A DNA stretch of 35,086 nt from Nitrospira sp. bin75. Lineage in GTDB: Bacteria; Nitrospirota; Nitrospiria; Nitrospirales; UBA8639. The stretch covers positions 1 to 35,086 of the forward strand of contig MPMZ01000030.1 of assembly GCA_002238765.1 (NCBI GenBank). Direction: 5' to 3'. Below are positions 33,785 to 35,086 of the stretch, piece after piece; position 1 is the first letter of the stretch, and each line of letters opens with the position of its first letter. The notes under the pieces were generated by a model that saw nothing but the letters and a program-made list of their open reading frames with translations, searched no databases and was not told where the DNA came from. Both the position numbers and the translations under genes were made by a program.

Positions 33785-34360
33785 ATGACTCGTACCACGC
33801 AGATCACCATTCTCGTCGTGCTCTTCGCCCTGCTCGCGCTGTTTTACCAGGGGCTGTGGGGCGATCCCCGGCATATACCGCCGGTCCTGGTGGGCACCCA
33901 CGCCCCCGTGTTCGAAGGTCCTGACGTCGAATCCGGCGAGCCGATGTCCTCGGAACACTACAAAGGCAAGGTCATCGTCGTAAACTTCTGGGCATCCTGG
34001 TGTCAGGAATGCAAGGTCGAGCACGAAAATCTGCTGAGACTGTACGACGAATTCAAGGATCAGCCCGAATTCGTGATGGTGGGGATCAACTACCAGGACG
34101 AGATTCCCAAGGCTCGTGCGTATTTACAACGCTACGGGTCGAGTTTTCCGCACATGCAAGACGTCAAAGGCGCGTTAGCCATCGATTTCGGCGTCTACGG
34201 AGTGCCGGAAACGTTTGTTATCGACAAAGAAGGAGTCATTCGCCATAAATGGATCGGCCCGATCGTGGACAATGTCTATACCAATCTGACACAAAACGTT
34301 CTGACTCCATTATTGCAAAAGGCGGACACGCAGGTCCGTCCCTACGACTCCACGATCTGA
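33785..34360 (+). CDS. ccmG: Thioredoxin-like CcmG (DsbE)
   Basis: Membrane-anchored periplasmic reductant of apocytochrome c thiols, 191 residues. One N-terminal helix (ITILVVLFALLALFY, about residues 7-21) is followed by a thioredoxin fold: VVNFWASWCQECKVEHENLL with Cys73 and Cys76, DFGVYGVPETFVIDKEG with the cis-proline loop, and RHKWIGPI. The active-site dipeptide is Gln-Glu, unlike the Pro-Thr of many CcmG proteins. It overlaps nothing but is immediately followed by ccmH, whose ATG starts at the next base after its stop. Confidence 0.94.
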   Translation: MTRTTQITILVVLFALLALFYQGLWGDPRHIPPVLVGTHAPVFEGPDVESGEPMSSEHYKGKVIVVNFWASWCQECKVEHENLLRLYDEFKDQPEFVMVGINYQDEIPKARAYLQRYGSSFPHMQDVKGALAIDFGVYGVPETFVIDKEGVIRHKWIGPIVDNVYTNLTQNVLTPLLQKADTQVRPYDSTI

Positions 34361-34825
34361 ATGTTTCGACTTTTCCCCATTCTGATCGTTCTGTGTTTCG
34401 TCTCCCCCATCGCGGGCATGGCCAAGGTCGTGGATGAAACGGAAATCGATCAGAAGGTGCGTGAGATTGCCAAAACGCTTCGATGTACCGTGTGCCAGAC
34501 AGAAAACATTTGGGAATCGGGCGCGCCCCTGGCCCAGCAGATGCGGGCAGCCGTTCGAGAACGTGTGATGCAAGGCCAATCCACCGAGGAAATCCGGGCG
34601 TACTTTCACAGCCGCTACGGCGATTACATCATGATGGAACCACCAAAACAGGGAATCAATTGGCTAATCTGGTTGGCGCCGTTCCTGTTGCTGTTCGGCG
34701 GCGGAGCCCTGCTTTGGAGAGAAATCAAAGGATGGGTGATGAAGACCCCCGCGCCTCAGACGCCCCCCACACTCGATGAAACCTCCCGGCGCCGGATCGA
34801 GCGGGAATTACACGAAAATCAATAG
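34361..34825 (+). CDS. ccmH: Cytochrome c maturation protein CcmH (CycL)
   Basis: A 154-residue membrane protein that works with CcmG to reduce or present apocytochrome c. A signal peptide is visible (FRLFPILIVLCFVSPIAGMA). The conserved LRCTVCQTENI motif carries Cys42 and Cys45 and replaces the more usual LRCxxCQNQSI. RYGDYIMMEPP is followed by a membrane helix (INWLIWLAPFLLLFGGGALLW). The ATG starts right after the ccmG stop. It is the last ccm gene in the window, and no CcmI-type TPR gene follows on this strand. Confidence 0.94.
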   Translation: MFRLFPILIVLCFVSPIAGMAKVVDETEIDQKVREIAKTLRCTVCQTENIWESGAPLAQQMRAAVRERVMQGQSTEEIRAYFHSRYGDYIMMEPPKQGINWLIWLAPFLLLFGGGALLWREIKGWVMKTPAPQTPPTLDETSRRRIERELHENQ

Positions 34826-34923
34826 TAATAAGATTTCACTGCTCATCCGAACTACATCAACAAAAATATAAAGTTCAGAAGTTATTTCTTGCCAATCATT
34901 CGTTAAAATAAACTCTCGTGTTA

Positions 34924-35086
34924 CTACGGCAACGCGCTTATATCCCCGAATTGTTGTTCAATTTGATCAACTGTCAAATCTTCATCAAGTTTAATATCAA
35001 TGCTATGCATAAATTTCGTGCAAGAAGGGAACCATAAACGCTCAACTCGATGATACCGACCATCTAATTGTTTTCTATATACAGGA
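34924..35086 (-). CDS. C-terminal end of an unidentified gene (partial)
   Basis: A minus-strand frame is open from the right edge to a TAG at 34924-34926, giving about 53 residues: PVYRKQLDGRYHRVERLWFP, a short SCTKFMHSIDI segment, then KLDEDLTVDQIEQQFGDISALP. The sequence looks like a genuine protein end, but the family is not recognised and the start lies outside the window. It is AT-rich like the 30798-31737 cassette, so it may begin another accessory region after ccmH. The 98 bases between it and ccmH hold no feature I can support. Confidence 0.5.
   Translation of the reverse strand, partial: PVYRKQLDGRYHRVERLWFPSCTKFMHSIDIKLDEDLTVDQIEQQFGDISALP

Overview
The window is about 57% GC bacterial chromosome with tightly packed core genes. 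A Nitrospira-like (Nitrospirota) origin is my best inference. It rests on the gene mix: a complete cytochrome c maturation (Ccm, System I) locus, thiC paired with an archaeal-type thi4, ispH, smc, nadA, and many short GC-rich intergenic repeats. No rRNA, tRNA or CRISPR array was found.

Layout, left. Positions 1-3265 (minus strand) hold the 5' two thirds of ileS and all of nadA. Positions 3507-4930 are accessory: a PIN/ribbon-helix-helix toxin-antitoxin pair, a striking array of GCTAT motifs in phase with the DNA helix, and a small winged-helix gene. Positions 4931-10099 form a plus-strand group: promoter, TPP riboswitch with terminator, thiC, thi4, a TPR protein, a degenerate receiver-like protein and a YgfZ-type folate-binding protein. 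Positions 10100-12906 are a second accessory island: a truncated PIN toxin with its antitoxin, then an unknown gene closely followed by a MbcA/Xre-type antitoxin and a RES-domain toxin.

Middle. Positions 12957-16930 carry small conserved genes, a DMT-family exporter, a Sfp-type phosphopantetheinyl transferase and a ferredoxin between a good promoter and a terminator. Positions 16964-23090 (minus) carry smc, ispH and a FabH-type ketoacyl-ACP synthase. Between smc and ispH lies a MITE-like element whose terminal repeat supplies the ispH stop codon. A BamD-like lipoprotein gene follows at 23252.

Right. A tlpA-ccdA thiol-redox operon and a MpaB-type oxygenase gene lie on the minus strand. The plus-strand ccm locus follows: ccmA, ccmB, ccmC, a CcmE-like/CcmD-like fusion, ccmE, then ccmF, ccmG, ccmH. 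A low-GC three-gene cassette (unknown, DUF4160, DUF2442) interrupts it between ccmE and ccmF. CcdA and TlpA would pass electrons out of the cytoplasm to keep the CcmG/CcmH thiols and apocytochrome CXXCH cysteines reduced, so the two neighbouring clusters probably serve one pathway.

Most interesting: the helically phased GCTAT array, the CcmE/CcmD-like fusion, the cassette inside ccm, the three-gene RES/Xre module and the MITE-like element at the end of ispH. Functions are read from sequence motifs alone; no database search was possible.
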